From assembly GCA_040954595.2 (NCBI GenBank), contig CM082591.2, forward strand, positions 8,804,001-8,868,000: DNA of 64,000 nt, given 5' to 3'. The position numbers and the translations under genes are program-made. How positions within the stretch are numbered: position 1 is the stretch's first letter; every line of letters begins with the position of its first letter. This DNA is from Balanoglossus misakiensis (taxonomy: Eukaryota > Hemichordata). The notes beneath the pieces are model-generated. The model was given only the letters and a program-made list of their open reading frames with translations. It was not told where the DNA came from and made no database searches. Of the stretch, positions 29,641-38,699 are shown one piece after another.

Positions 29641-29864
29641 TTACAGATTTTTTGGTAATTCAATTTCTGGCTCAAATAAATGTACTAGAGCTGGTAAGGT
29701 TTCCTGAACATTAATCCCTGTATCTTTAACGCAGGTGTGTAAGTTCATATAAAGTTCATTGGTTAAAGGAATATTATGAGCTGATAAATTTACTAAGCTC
29801 TTCTTTCCAGTTAGAAGCTCTGCTATATTATCAACTACTCTCAATGCTACTTCAATAATGTTGC
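29641..29864 (-). CDS. Candidate terminal coding exon, unknown protein
   Basis: On the minus strand a good acceptor (TTTGCACAG) is followed by 73 open codons and a TAA. The peptide has the composition of a real globular protein (NIIEVALRVVDNIAELL near the start, ELYMNLHTCVKDTGINV in the middle, EPEIELPKNL at the end) rather than of random AT-rich DNA. The exon would enter in phase 1 and be the last exon. No upstream exon could be joined with confidence; the nearest candidate donor on this strand is near 31911. I do not recognise the family; a domesticated or decayed transposon frame is also possible. Confidence 0.35.
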
Positions 29865-30519
29865 CTGTGCAAATAAAGAATCAAAATATCCATTAGTTAG
29901 ACAACATATTTGGTTGGGTAATTACAGAATAATTACTTAATTCCATGCATACTCTACCTAAACTCAAACTAGAATATATAACTGAAATTATAATTATACA
30001 CAGGTCTATGAAATGATAAGAAAATGTATAATCTAGGAAAGAACACCCATGGGCATTCAGCTCTTAGCAGATAACATCAGTCACTTTGAAGACATGTCAC
30101 TTCCCAGACTTTACTAAAAAGAACTTGAAGTGAAACTCATCTCCAAGTTGCAAACACAATATTATTATATACTGTTAGAGATTTAAAATGGTTTAAGTGA
30201 AAAAAATAAAGAGATGTAAACACCCCTGCCATTTATTCAGTGCCATGTAATGCTGCCATTATGCACTGATTGACTCTAGCCACTTTCCCAGTAGGAGGAA
30301 AAAGACTTTAATGGCAACACCAACATATGACGTTAACAAGCGGGAAGAAACGAAAGTTACTCAGTTTTTGGCATTTTATTTTTATTTGCAAGATCGAGAA
30401 AGTTTAGAAATCAATCAAATTACACAAAATGTCCCACTTCGTATGGTGGCCATATTGGATTCTAAACTCCCTAGTAATATAAACATATAGTGTACTTAGT
30501 GAGTCTCAGTATAGGGTAA

Positions 30520-31000
30520 TCAACACAATGAGACAAAAACTTGGGTTACCCATTCGAATATTCGTATCAAATTTCAAAGCAATCCCATATGCAGTTTCAG
30601 AAAAAAATCAGTATTTTCTCCAAAATTGTACAATATCTTACTTCAATCGCTTCAGGGAACATGCCTACCATAGCTCAAGGCAATCTGACATGCAGTTTGA
30701 AAGAAAATAATTTTTGATGAAAAATTCCACAACTTTCACACACAAAACGCAAATATGTAAATTTCAAGTATTTTTTTTAAACATCTCATTTAATTATCAT
30801 TAAGGAACAGGCCTACAAAAATTTGAAAGCAATCTCACCAGCGGTTTTAGAGAAAACATTTTTTGACCAAAAATGGCAAAAATTGCTACAAAATTATAAA
30901 TATGCACATTTTTCATCAACCAGGTTTTCATCAACTGGGACCACACATACAAAAGTATGATTCAAAGCAACACGACTCTTGGAGAAAAAATGCTTGTCAC
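30520..31000. repeat. Second copy of the diverged AAATGGCAAAAATTGC repeat family
   Basis: It has the same ordered phrases as 20930-21480 (CAAATTTCAAAGCAATC, AACATGCCTACCA, GCGGTTTTAGAGAAAAC, GACCAAAAATGGCAAAAATT). It lacks long open frames and matches the other loci only in blocks, so it is old. Confidence 0.55.
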
Positions 31001-32431
31001 CCTGGTCAAAGAATTGGCTTTACTAAAACATCAAATTGGTTATCTCTCAAAGCTAAAAGGGTTATCACCAACAAACAGATTACAATGCTGAGTTAAAATG
31101 TTTAAGACATTTTCTTTATTTGTGGTTTTGATTTTATCGGTTTTCCCAATAAAAATTAGCATAATTTTTTAAGTATGACAACGGAGAGGTGGAAATCTCA
31201 CCAGAAAAGCGAAAATACGCCAACCACATGTAAACAGTAAAAAGGTTACGAAAAAACAAACAAACAGAAAAGCGAAAATACAGCAACCACGTTTAAACCG
31301 TAAAATAAAAAAACCTTGCAAATACCGAGTTGTCTCATATAAAAACCTCAAAAAACGTATGGAATTATGCATGGAAAGATACGTCGTCTTCCGACCTTCC
31401 GCTAAACAAAAACTATACGTATGGAACTATCGTTCCGTCCACCAGCAAAGAGACTTTCCGGAGAAAAACGTTCTACCCGTACCATATGTCGCCACAGTGA
31501 CGTGCCATTTTGCCACAACCGTTCGACAGTATGGTCGACTATTTTGACACTAAACATCCTGCAGCGCTGATATCCTTTTCAATCTCACAAACTGGCCCTA
31601 CGTGCGCTTAGGCAAGAGGCCTAGCAATAAAATTCTCACAAAATATAACCCTATAAATATGACTAGACTTTCTCGATTATGACTTCCTGGTCTCCTGATT
31701 CGGGAGCCAGCGCAGCCATACCCAGAATAGCCGAGAGGCTAGCTGCACGCCCGTAGCTCGGAATAGTTTCTGGAATTAGACCTACTTCTGTACAACTACA
31801 AGGTGTTGTACGGATAGCTGCAAATCACCCAATACCAGAAAAAACAATCGAGCGACGGTAACGTAGCTATATAGGCGATTGTACTAAAAGCAACGACTGG
31901 AATATGAGCTTACCGAAAAGACGTCTTGATCCCGCGGCAAGTAGAAGGAAAGTGGTCAATACACGGCGTCGCACACCGGAAACGGGTCAATGATCACCTG
32001 TTGTTATGGTGAGTAGAACGTGTTACCCAATCACAGACCAAAGTAAGCATTACGACACACTAATGAATATGCATACATGCTACAGCTGCATATTTTATTT
32101 CTTTAGAACGCTCTGGAACATGCTCGCATTCGAAAGAATATCTCATTTGCTTCTTGAGTGTGAGTGCATCATCGTCTACACAATAAAAATCGGGGGGGGG
32201 GGGCACAGTGGGTAATTTCTACCACAACCACGCATTTCAAACCAGGCAAGCGAACTGCAAACTTCCGGTGTCTGAGCAAGGGGTTTGATGTGCCTTGTGT
32301 TGTGCACACTATAATACTTATGTGTCAGTTTGGTCAGTCAGACCACGATACCCGAGATCGTAAAATGCTTGGGTTAGGTCGTCGAGGAGGCTGCAACTGC
32401 GGCCACAGGTCAAGTCGGTGTGTGTTGTAAA
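31001..32431. other. Intergenic; CpG-richer segment, possible promoter or first exon on minus
   Basis: An AGAAAAGCGAAAATACGCCAACCACxT phrase occurs twice at about 31204-31290. From about 31360 to 32000 CpG density is visibly higher than in the flanks. On the minus strand a donor GTAAGC lies at about 31911-31916 after GATCAAGACGTCTTTTCG. This could be a 5' noncoding exon, for example of the exon candidate at 29641-29864, but nothing proves it. A 9-10 nt G run lies at about 32191-32200. Confidence 0.25.
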
Positions 32432-32694
32432 AGACGTATTTCATGTGGGACCAAAATTTGTGTCATAAACCCCTGCGTCGCTCACGGTGATTGGTAGCTC
32501 TAATGTCCCTATGTCCCCTTTCCGTGCAGTCATTGGCTGCCTATACGTCATTTCGTCTCATTAGTATTTACTGTTTCGAATTCAGCTCATTCATTGGCTG
32601 CTTTACGTTCTGGTCCCTTGCCTCACTTTCGAGTGTTCATTGCCTCGTTCTTTTATGTGCTCCTCACCGTCACGTAATATGCGGGACTAGCCAA
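32432..32694 (+). repeat. Left terminal inverted repeat of the Harbinger element
   Basis: It matches the reverse complement of 36351-36613 base for base except for five substitutions. It carries a spurious open frame (start near 32491) that is mirrored in the right repeat. Confidence 0.92.
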
Positions 32695-32972
32695 AGACTC
32701 CCAGACTCCAGGTGTTTCAATCTTGACTTTGTGAAGCCGCCAATTTTCCCCAACTAAAAAGAAACGTGGGCCTAGGAGCGACGTGATTGAATCATGGAAA
32801 CTGTTTCGGGCAACAGAAACCCCAAGAGCATATTGACACTTTGCGATTTTTAAACCATCTTTTCATTTGTCCCCTTTTCAGTGTTTGTTTTGCCATTACC
32901 AAACACATTGTCAAGCTAACGCAAAAAATAAAATCGCGTGGCTGAAAAGTACTCGGTAATACCAATGTCTCT

Positions 32973-32998
32973 GCGCGCGCGCGCACACACACACACAC
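32973..32998. repeat. (GC)n(AC)n microsatellite
   Basis: Alternating GCGCGCGCGC passes into ACACACACAC, inside the transposon between the left repeat and the transposase 3' end. Purine-pyrimidine alternation could adopt Z-DNA. Confidence 0.9.
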
Positions 32999-33053
32999 GT
33001 CAACGCAGTTGCATATTTCGAATATAACAAGTACAAAAAAAACACATCATTAT

Positions 33054-33059
33054 TTTATT
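33054..33059 (-). terminator. Likely polyadenylation signal of the transposase gene
   Basis: AATAAA on the minus strand (TTTATT on plus), about 32 bases after the transposase stop codon at 33091. Confidence 0.5.
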
Positions 33060-33090
33060 TTAAAGATCTTTAGTAGATTTGCGCCAAGAC

Positions 33091-34218
33091 TCAACGCATG
33101 AAACGATACAATCTGATATGTCGCTGGGCTAAAAATGCGCACACTTCTACAATAATCGGCATTAGCCAACGTGGGTGCCGATAAACAGAATTAATTGCCC
33201 TATAAGTTTTCATATATTTTATGGCATGTTCAACATAAACTCGGGCAAAATTAAATTCTCTATTGAATACGAGCATCTTTGGGCGGTACGGACCACGCAA
33301 CTCACGGGTTTGAAATCTCGTTAATAGCGGATACATATTTGGGTATCCTTGGTCAGCCAAAAAATATACATCTCGTGGAATCTGCAATTCACCTTTCAAC
33401 CCTATCGATGGTAACAATCTGTACTGCATGGCATAATTAGCATGTCCCAGAAATCCCGACTGAATGAAAATAATGTTACATTGATTGTCCACAATAACTT
33501 GGGTGCTCATTGCATGATGACGAGCGCATCCACTGTAAAAGTTATGCTGTTCTTCAACTTCGGGACGATATATTTCATGTAGAGTACCATCGATTGTACC
33601 TACGGCATTAGGAAAATGTTCCCATTGTCCACGTAGTTGTCCAAAGCGTTCCAACGATGGCCAGCGGACGCTACGTCGAAAGTAATGCCAAATTAATGAG
33701 AGAAGGTGACGTATTTCTCTATGAATAGTCGTGTTGCTTACCCCAAACCACGCTGCTAGTAAGTCTAGAGTAGGATAATGCCGTAGCCAAATAAAAGTGA
33801 GAAGAAAACGATTTCTTGAATCCATGGCAGGATGACGACGTAGATTCGGTTCCAGGTCATGTATAATAACTTCCATCGATTGAATGGTTTCTCCAGTTAA
33901 CATCCAGAAATGGCGAGGACGTCCTTGTAATGATGTCCAAACATCTACGCCATTACCTCGGCCAATACCATCATCGTTTGAAAAAAGCAGGTTGTATATG
34001 GTTGGTGGTCGTCGTAAAGGTGGACGCAGGATGACACACAACAGACGTGTCAAGATCTGGATAAACGACAGATCATCAACCAACTGCGCTAGATGATACA
34101 CTTCCCGTTCTTCAGAATACATTGGGAGATGGATGACCACGGAGACTACAGACAATATCACCATCATACTTCGGATACAAGATATGAGAAGCAATATTTG
34201 ATTTCGCTGGAGCGGCAT
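33091..34218 (-). CDS. Harbinger/PIF transposase (HARBI1-like, DDE nuclease)
   Basis: This is a 375-residue cut-and-paste transposase, close to the usual HARBI1-like length, in one uninterrupted exon. The start chosen is the first ATG of the frame (MPLQRNQ); the open frame runs 16 codons further upstream without another ATG. A helix-turn-helix-like segment lies around residues 148-169 (LAAWFGVSNTTIHREI). The acidic catalytic triad is visible: D in VGTIDGT (about 210), D in LADQGYP (about 289) and E in VYVEHAIKYMK (about 330). The family excises and inserts DNA together with a Myb-like partner, here encoded by the divergent gene at 34704. Reading frame, stop and poly(A) signal all look intact, so the protein may be functional. 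Confidence 0.93.
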   Translation of the reverse strand: MPLQRNQILLLISCIRSMMVILSVVSVVIHLPMYSEEREVYHLAQLVDDLSFIQILTRLLCVILRPPLRRPPTIYNLLFSNDDGIGRGNGVDVWTSLQGRPRHFWMLTGETIQSMEVIIHDLEPNLRRHPAMDSRNRFLLTFIWLRHYPTLDLLAAWFGVSNTTIHREIRHLLSLIWHYFRRSVRWPSLERFGQLRGQWEHFPNAVGTIDGTLHEIYRPEVEEQHNFYSGCARHHAMSTQVIVDNQCNIIFIQSGFLGHANYAMQYRLLPSIGLKGELQIPRDVYFLADQGYPNMYPLLTRFQTRELRGPYRPKMLVFNREFNFARVYVEHAIKYMKTYRAINSVYRHPRWLMPIIVEVCAFLAQRHIRLYRFMR

Positions 34219-34703
34219 TTTGAATGATATTGAAGTTTGTGGTGTTCCGTTTGAAGATGCTTTCACGATGTGGGATTTGTCACATACACTAACTTGTACA
34301 ACCCTATTCTAAGCATGCGTTGCGAAATACAGTTTTAACATGTCTAAAGTTTCATTTGCATAACCGGACCGTTGACCAGTCACAAATAAGCAGGAGTGGG
34401 ATCACATCGCACTCCAGATGTTCAATTTTGAATGCCAATAGACACGGAGGCATCCACAAGTTGTTTCTTATTTCCCTTTTCATTTTTTGTATGGCTGAAA
34501 ATTAACCATTTATTTTCTACTTTTAATGTCATCAACCCTTTTGAAATAGTTTTCAGCAAAGTTTAATGTGACCAGAAATCATGTATAATTCATATGGCCA
34601 ATAAAACTTTGATTCGATTCTGTAAAATTAGTCGATCACACGAGGGATACCTGCAGATTAATAGGGAGTCAATTTGCCGTATCCGATTCATTTCGCGACA
34701 GCC
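34219..34703. promoter_or_regulatory. Divergent intergenic region of the Harbinger element
   Basis: This 485-bp gap between the start codons of the two transposon genes must contain both promoters. No clear TATA box was assigned. Confidence 0.4.
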
Positions 34704-35736
34704 ATGGCTTCTACGCGTACACCACGCTGTGTTGTAACGGACGCCGAGATAAATTTGATTAGGGCCGGGATGAGAATCCATAATACAAATTATGGAAATA
34801 TTGTCCATTTCATGAGACAGTACAGTCACCGTGGGATGCCAGCCAATGCAGTACGGCTCTATCAAACCGGACTGATGAAACCACTGCGTCGGCGTGTTCG
34901 AGATGTTGTCGCTAAACGTATCTCAGAGTAAGTTTTATTATAGTTTCAAACAGAGGGGAGTATTTCTCAAACAGGGAATGCACATGAAGTCTGTGAAATG
35001 TGAGTTTGACGGGTATTGTCTCCCAGAAAAGCACGAAATTTCGTATTGCATCTATCGCAGCCAAAGTTTCTGTGTTTCTCTATGTAACTCCTCTGCTAAT
35101 TTGCATATTTTGTCTTGACCGTTTCTTTGAATATAATTCACAAGTACATGTATGGCAAATATTGATATCTCCACTATCATTGAAATCTAGCTATGAAATA
35201 CAGTACGATTTTTAATATTCATGTGCCGTCCTGGTAATCAGTCAGCAATTTTTGTTTATAGCGTCCGACAAATGCGTGAACGGGAGATGAGGTATGCGGC
35301 GCTGAGAACACCGGAGCAGAGGGCACCGGTACAAGCACTGGCACCACGACCACCTCCACCACCACCACTGCCCCCGCCGCCGACACAAGCGCCTCCACCA
35401 CCACCACAGCCGCTACCGCAAGCGCCTCCACCACCGACACAAGCACCACCACCACCACCACAGCCACAACCACTTCTACCAGAAGATGAACCTCCTGCTG
35501 CCGATGAGCCCTTGGACCATCACAGGGAGCCCAATCCCGATGATGACGACGGGAGGGGGATCCCTGCACCAGAGGACGCCCAAGAGAGACCACCACAGGG
35601 CAGAAGACGGCTGTACCATCTAGTGCGAGAGGCCCATGAATTATATGTGGACTTCTTGAGAAACACTCTCCCTGACACTATGGCGAATGTAAATCGCACG
35701 CTGGATCGCCTCAACGACCACTTAGACAGATTGTGA
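34704..35736 (+). CDS. Harbinger accessory DNA-binding protein (two exons, proline-rich middle)
   Basis: Exon 1 is 34704-34927 (MASTRTPR start) and exon 2 is 35262-35736, joined over a 334-bp intron with donor GTAAGT and acceptor TTTGTTTATAG. The split codon reads GA|C and the frame is kept, giving 232 residues. The N-terminal ~75 residues are basic and helical-looking (TDAEINLIRAGMRIHNTNYG, later KPLRRRVRDVVAKR) and fill the position of the Myb/SANT-like partner of Harbinger elements, although the usual tryptophans are missing. Next come proline/glutamine runs, an acidic stretch (PNPDDDDGRG), and a C-terminal helix with heptad-like leucines (NRTLDRLNDHLDRL) that could mediate dimerisation. 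An upstream in-frame ATG at 34674 is an alternative start. Confidence 0.75.
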
Positions 35737-35748
35737 GCACATAACACG

Positions 35749-35754
35749 AATAAA
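35749..35754 (+). terminator. Polyadenylation signal of the accessory gene
   Basis: AATAAA lies 12 bases after the TGA at 35736 and is followed by a T-rich stretch. Confidence 0.6.
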
Positions 35755-36350
35755 ATATTTTTTATCTATCACCTAAGATTTCTCATTTATCTGGGTTTTT
35801 TTAATATTCCCCACCACCAATGCAACAGCCCCTTACATGAAGACTTAGCCTTTTAGTGATAGTATGTTGTATCGATAAAGAGCATATTGCAAACATATTG
35901 AAGGAAATGCCAATACAATTGCCAGGAAACAAATAGCGAGAGCACAAACATTTCCCAGAGTTCCGCTGTTGAAGATATCTTTTTTTTATCTTTATACTGC
36001 CCAAATATGTTTTTATTTTCTAGGAATAGAAAAACAACAACAAATATTTGACATTCAGGGGGTACCTAGACTCTATGGCAGTCGCTGTGCCTGTCGATAA
36101 GGAATGAAATTTTCATACTGCATACGACGCGCTGCCGCGCCAGGCAAAGCCACTAGCGACTGTGTGATTAGCGTCGCGTCCATATGACGTTCTAGCGGAC
36201 GCGCATTTCAGTATTGGGGCAAGACTAGGGAATGGCCCGTAGCTTTGACGCCGGAGCTTCATGACACGGTGACAAACAATAGGGTGCAGCGCAGGTGCAA
36301 AACAAATTTAGTCTTTACATATGTTTCGACCATGCTCTGTCTGGTAATGA

Positions 36351-36613
36351 TTGGCTAGTCCCGCATATTACGTGACGGTGAGGAGCACATAAAAGAACGA
36401 GGCAATGAACACTCGAAAGTGAGGCAAGGGACAAGAACGTAAAGCAGCCAATGAATAAGCTGAATTCGGAACAGTAAATACTAATGAGACGAAATGACGT
36501 ATAGGCAGCCAATGACTGAACGGAAAGGGGACATAGGGACATTAGAGCTACCAATCACCGTGAGCGACGCAGGGGTTTAGGACACAAATTTTGGTCCCAC
36601 ATGAAATACGTCT
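36351..36613 (-). repeat. Right terminal inverted repeat of the Harbinger element
   Basis: Reverse complement of 32432-32694, with the same length of 263 bp. Its inner edge is TTGGCTAGTC and its outer edge ATACGTCT. Confidence 0.92.
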
Positions 36614-36761
36614 AGTCAAACATGGTAAATGCGTCCCGAACAGCAACACGCTCACTCTACCCACAGTCACTGTGCTCTACCTTTCTGTCGATCGTTTGCA
36701 TGTCAGTTTCACGTTGGCTCGTTACAATGCCCCTATGCTTATCGTAATTCCGGGATCGTAA

Positions 36762-37277
36762 TTATTATTGTATTATTATTATGATTATTAGTTATCTTTA
36801 TTTCAGACACAACCGTCCATAGAAATAGGTTACAAAAAACTGACACAAACACTAGAAAAGTAATAAATAAAATAAATGTAAAGAATATAATAGTTTTAAG
36901 AATCAATGTAAAATGTCAATCCAGTGGGCATAAAGCGCATATCACATGAGACAAGACGATTGATAAAAACATTGGGACTAGAACAGAGACGAACAGAAAA
37001 ATTAAAAGCGACTTTTCTTCTCATGACGGAGAAGCAGTTTACGGCGTTTAGAACAAATGTTTTAGAGGCACTTTCGTGTCCGGGGTGACCAAGAAGTCTT
37101 CGAAGTGCATTGTTGTGACATACGATGATATTCTGGATATTATACAAATTAAAATCGCACCATAAATGAGAGTCATAAATGTTATTACAAAAGGTATTAA
37201 ATGAACGCAATTTCACATCGACAGAACACGAATTGAACTTTCTCAGGAGAAAATTAGGCCTAGCCCTTCCACACGTT
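36762..37277 (-). mobile_element. 5'-truncated LINE (CR1/L2-like) 3' fragment
   Basis: On minus, an open stretch from about 37277 to the TAA at 36896 encodes the region after the reverse-transcriptase domain typical of CR1/L2-type LINEs: RARPNFLLRKFNSCS, then YDSHLW, then NNALRRLLGHPGHESAS, then RRKVAFNFSVRL. A ~100-bp 3' untranslated part ends in an ATT/AAT microsatellite (36761-36790), the usual tail of these elements. An in-frame stop lies just upstream, so the rest is missing or decayed. Confidence 0.8.
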
Positions 37278-37279
37278 AT

Positions 37280-38270
37280 GTATTCGTGTTATGATAGTCC
37301 CACTGATCTGACAACACGCTCGCTTTTATTGTGGCCTTTTGTCCCGTTCGCCAGCACTGTGTATAGGCCCGCGTTTACCGTTAACAGACTATCCCGTTCG
37401 CCAACTTTACTGAACTGCAAATTGAAGAATCGGTCGGCCGGGGTCGCGTAAATTAAAGGCCGAACCGATAAGATTAAGTGCCGTAACGACTTGCTACCAA
37501 CTGGGAAGGCTACGAGCCAAGAGCATATTGCAGCTCAGTGTGGCAGGGCCGGTGGTGTGTCTTACGGGCGATGTCTCCACACACTGTACTGCTCTGTTTG
37601 ATAAGAGTGTCCAAGCATCGGACAAAGGTCATGTTCGGACTTATGTCTTAACTTTGCTTTGTAAACACATTACCAAAGTACAACCCACCCATGTTTGCGG
37701 AGAAATTAGATGAAGTCACATGGCGGAGTTCTCATCCTATCGGGATGCGTTTATCTCGGAATCGGCTGCTTTTCCATCGTCGAGTTTGATTTCATGTCCG
37801 ATTCACAGTCTAGTTATATGATGATCCCTGGTTGATATATATTTTTTCGGGCGGGGGGGGGGGGTGGTCATGGGATCAATAATTCGAGGCAGGAGAAGAA
37901 ATATGTCGACAGCGCAAATTGCCATTTTCTCGCTTTGTTTCGTCGATTTTGACAACTTCAAAAGAATTAAACTTCGCTCTGCATTGGTCGATTGGTCTTA
38001 AATTTTACCCATCTAACAAAACGACTTTGTAGTCGATAAAGTGCTCCCAGCTGGAATAAACGTTGATTCAATTCGACTCATCATGAATTTGATCCAATTT
38101 TCTAAAAACCTAACTTACGGGCGCTGTTACTTCTCAATGAACGCTGGAAACGTAACACAAACTGGTCGATTTTTCATACTTGTGCTCTAAGTAGGATGTG
38201 TGGCCAACATTGTGACTTAATTGTTTGTTATTGACCTAATACCAAACGAGCTGATATGACCTTGTTTCGA
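37280..38270. other. Intergenic sequence, no gene seen
   Basis: Short frames at 37179-37451 and 37528-37713 have no domain. A G run of about 12 lies at 37854-37865. Nothing else recognised. Confidence 0.5.
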
Positions 38271-38279
38271 AAAACTGTC

Positions 38280-38690
38280 CCAAAACTGTCAAACTCGAAT
38301 ATTCAAACATCACCAAAATTGTACAATATCTTACATCAATCAGTATGAGGAACATGCTTACCAAAGTTCAGAGCAATCTAACAGGTGGTTTCACAGACAA
38401 AAACTTCTGACGAAAAATTGCAACCTATAGGCAGCTTTATACTGAATTTTTAGAGAAATCTGCCAATTACTTTCATAGAAGATGTGGAAAAAATGACAAA
38501 AGTCATAAAAAGTAGAAACTTATAGAGCTCTGTGATGTTGGTAGTAGATATATGCATACCAATTTTCAGAGCAATCTGACCAGTAGTTTCCAGCTAATGT
38601 GTCTGAGAACAGCCAAAACAGAGAACAGAACAGCCAAAGTGAGAGAACAGAATAGCCAAAACTATCAACAGCGTTTAACTCCACATCTGT
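38280..38690. repeat. Third copy of the diverged AACATGC/GCAATCT repeat family
   Basis: Shares CACCAAAATTGTACAATATC and GAGGAACATGCTTACCAAAG with 30620-30670 and the AGAGCAATCTxACAGG phrases with 20930-21480. A small tandem GAGAACAGAACAGCCAAA unit lies at about 38606-38660. Confidence 0.5.
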
Positions 38691-38699
38691 AAGCAGACA

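Larger units (their letters stand above)
32432..36613. mobile_element. Harbinger (PIF) DNA transposon, apparently near-intact
   Basis: The element is 4182 bp long, bounded by 263-bp terminal inverted repeats starting AGACGTATTTCATGTGGGAC. Between the repeats are a transposase gene (minus) and a second gene (plus), divergently transcribed, which is the classic two-protein Harbinger layout. I count five mismatches between the two repeats (about 98% identity), so insertion was recent. No clear TWA target duplication is seen: the left flank is ...GTTGTAAA and the right flank AGTCAAAC. Confidence 0.9.

Noticed and set aside
31169-31372. Phe/Cys-rich minus frame resembling a small membrane protein
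   Set aside because: Arises from a repeated GAAAAGCGAAAATACxxCAACCAC motif; no other support.
32491-32757. Open frame of 88 codons, mirrored at 36315-36554 on minus
   Set aside because: Both frames lie in the two inverted terminal repeats of the Harbinger element, so similarity reflects the repeat and not a protein.
35219-35596. Val/Ala-rich minus-strand frame
   Set aside because: Antisense shadow of the proline-rich exon of the transposon accessory gene.
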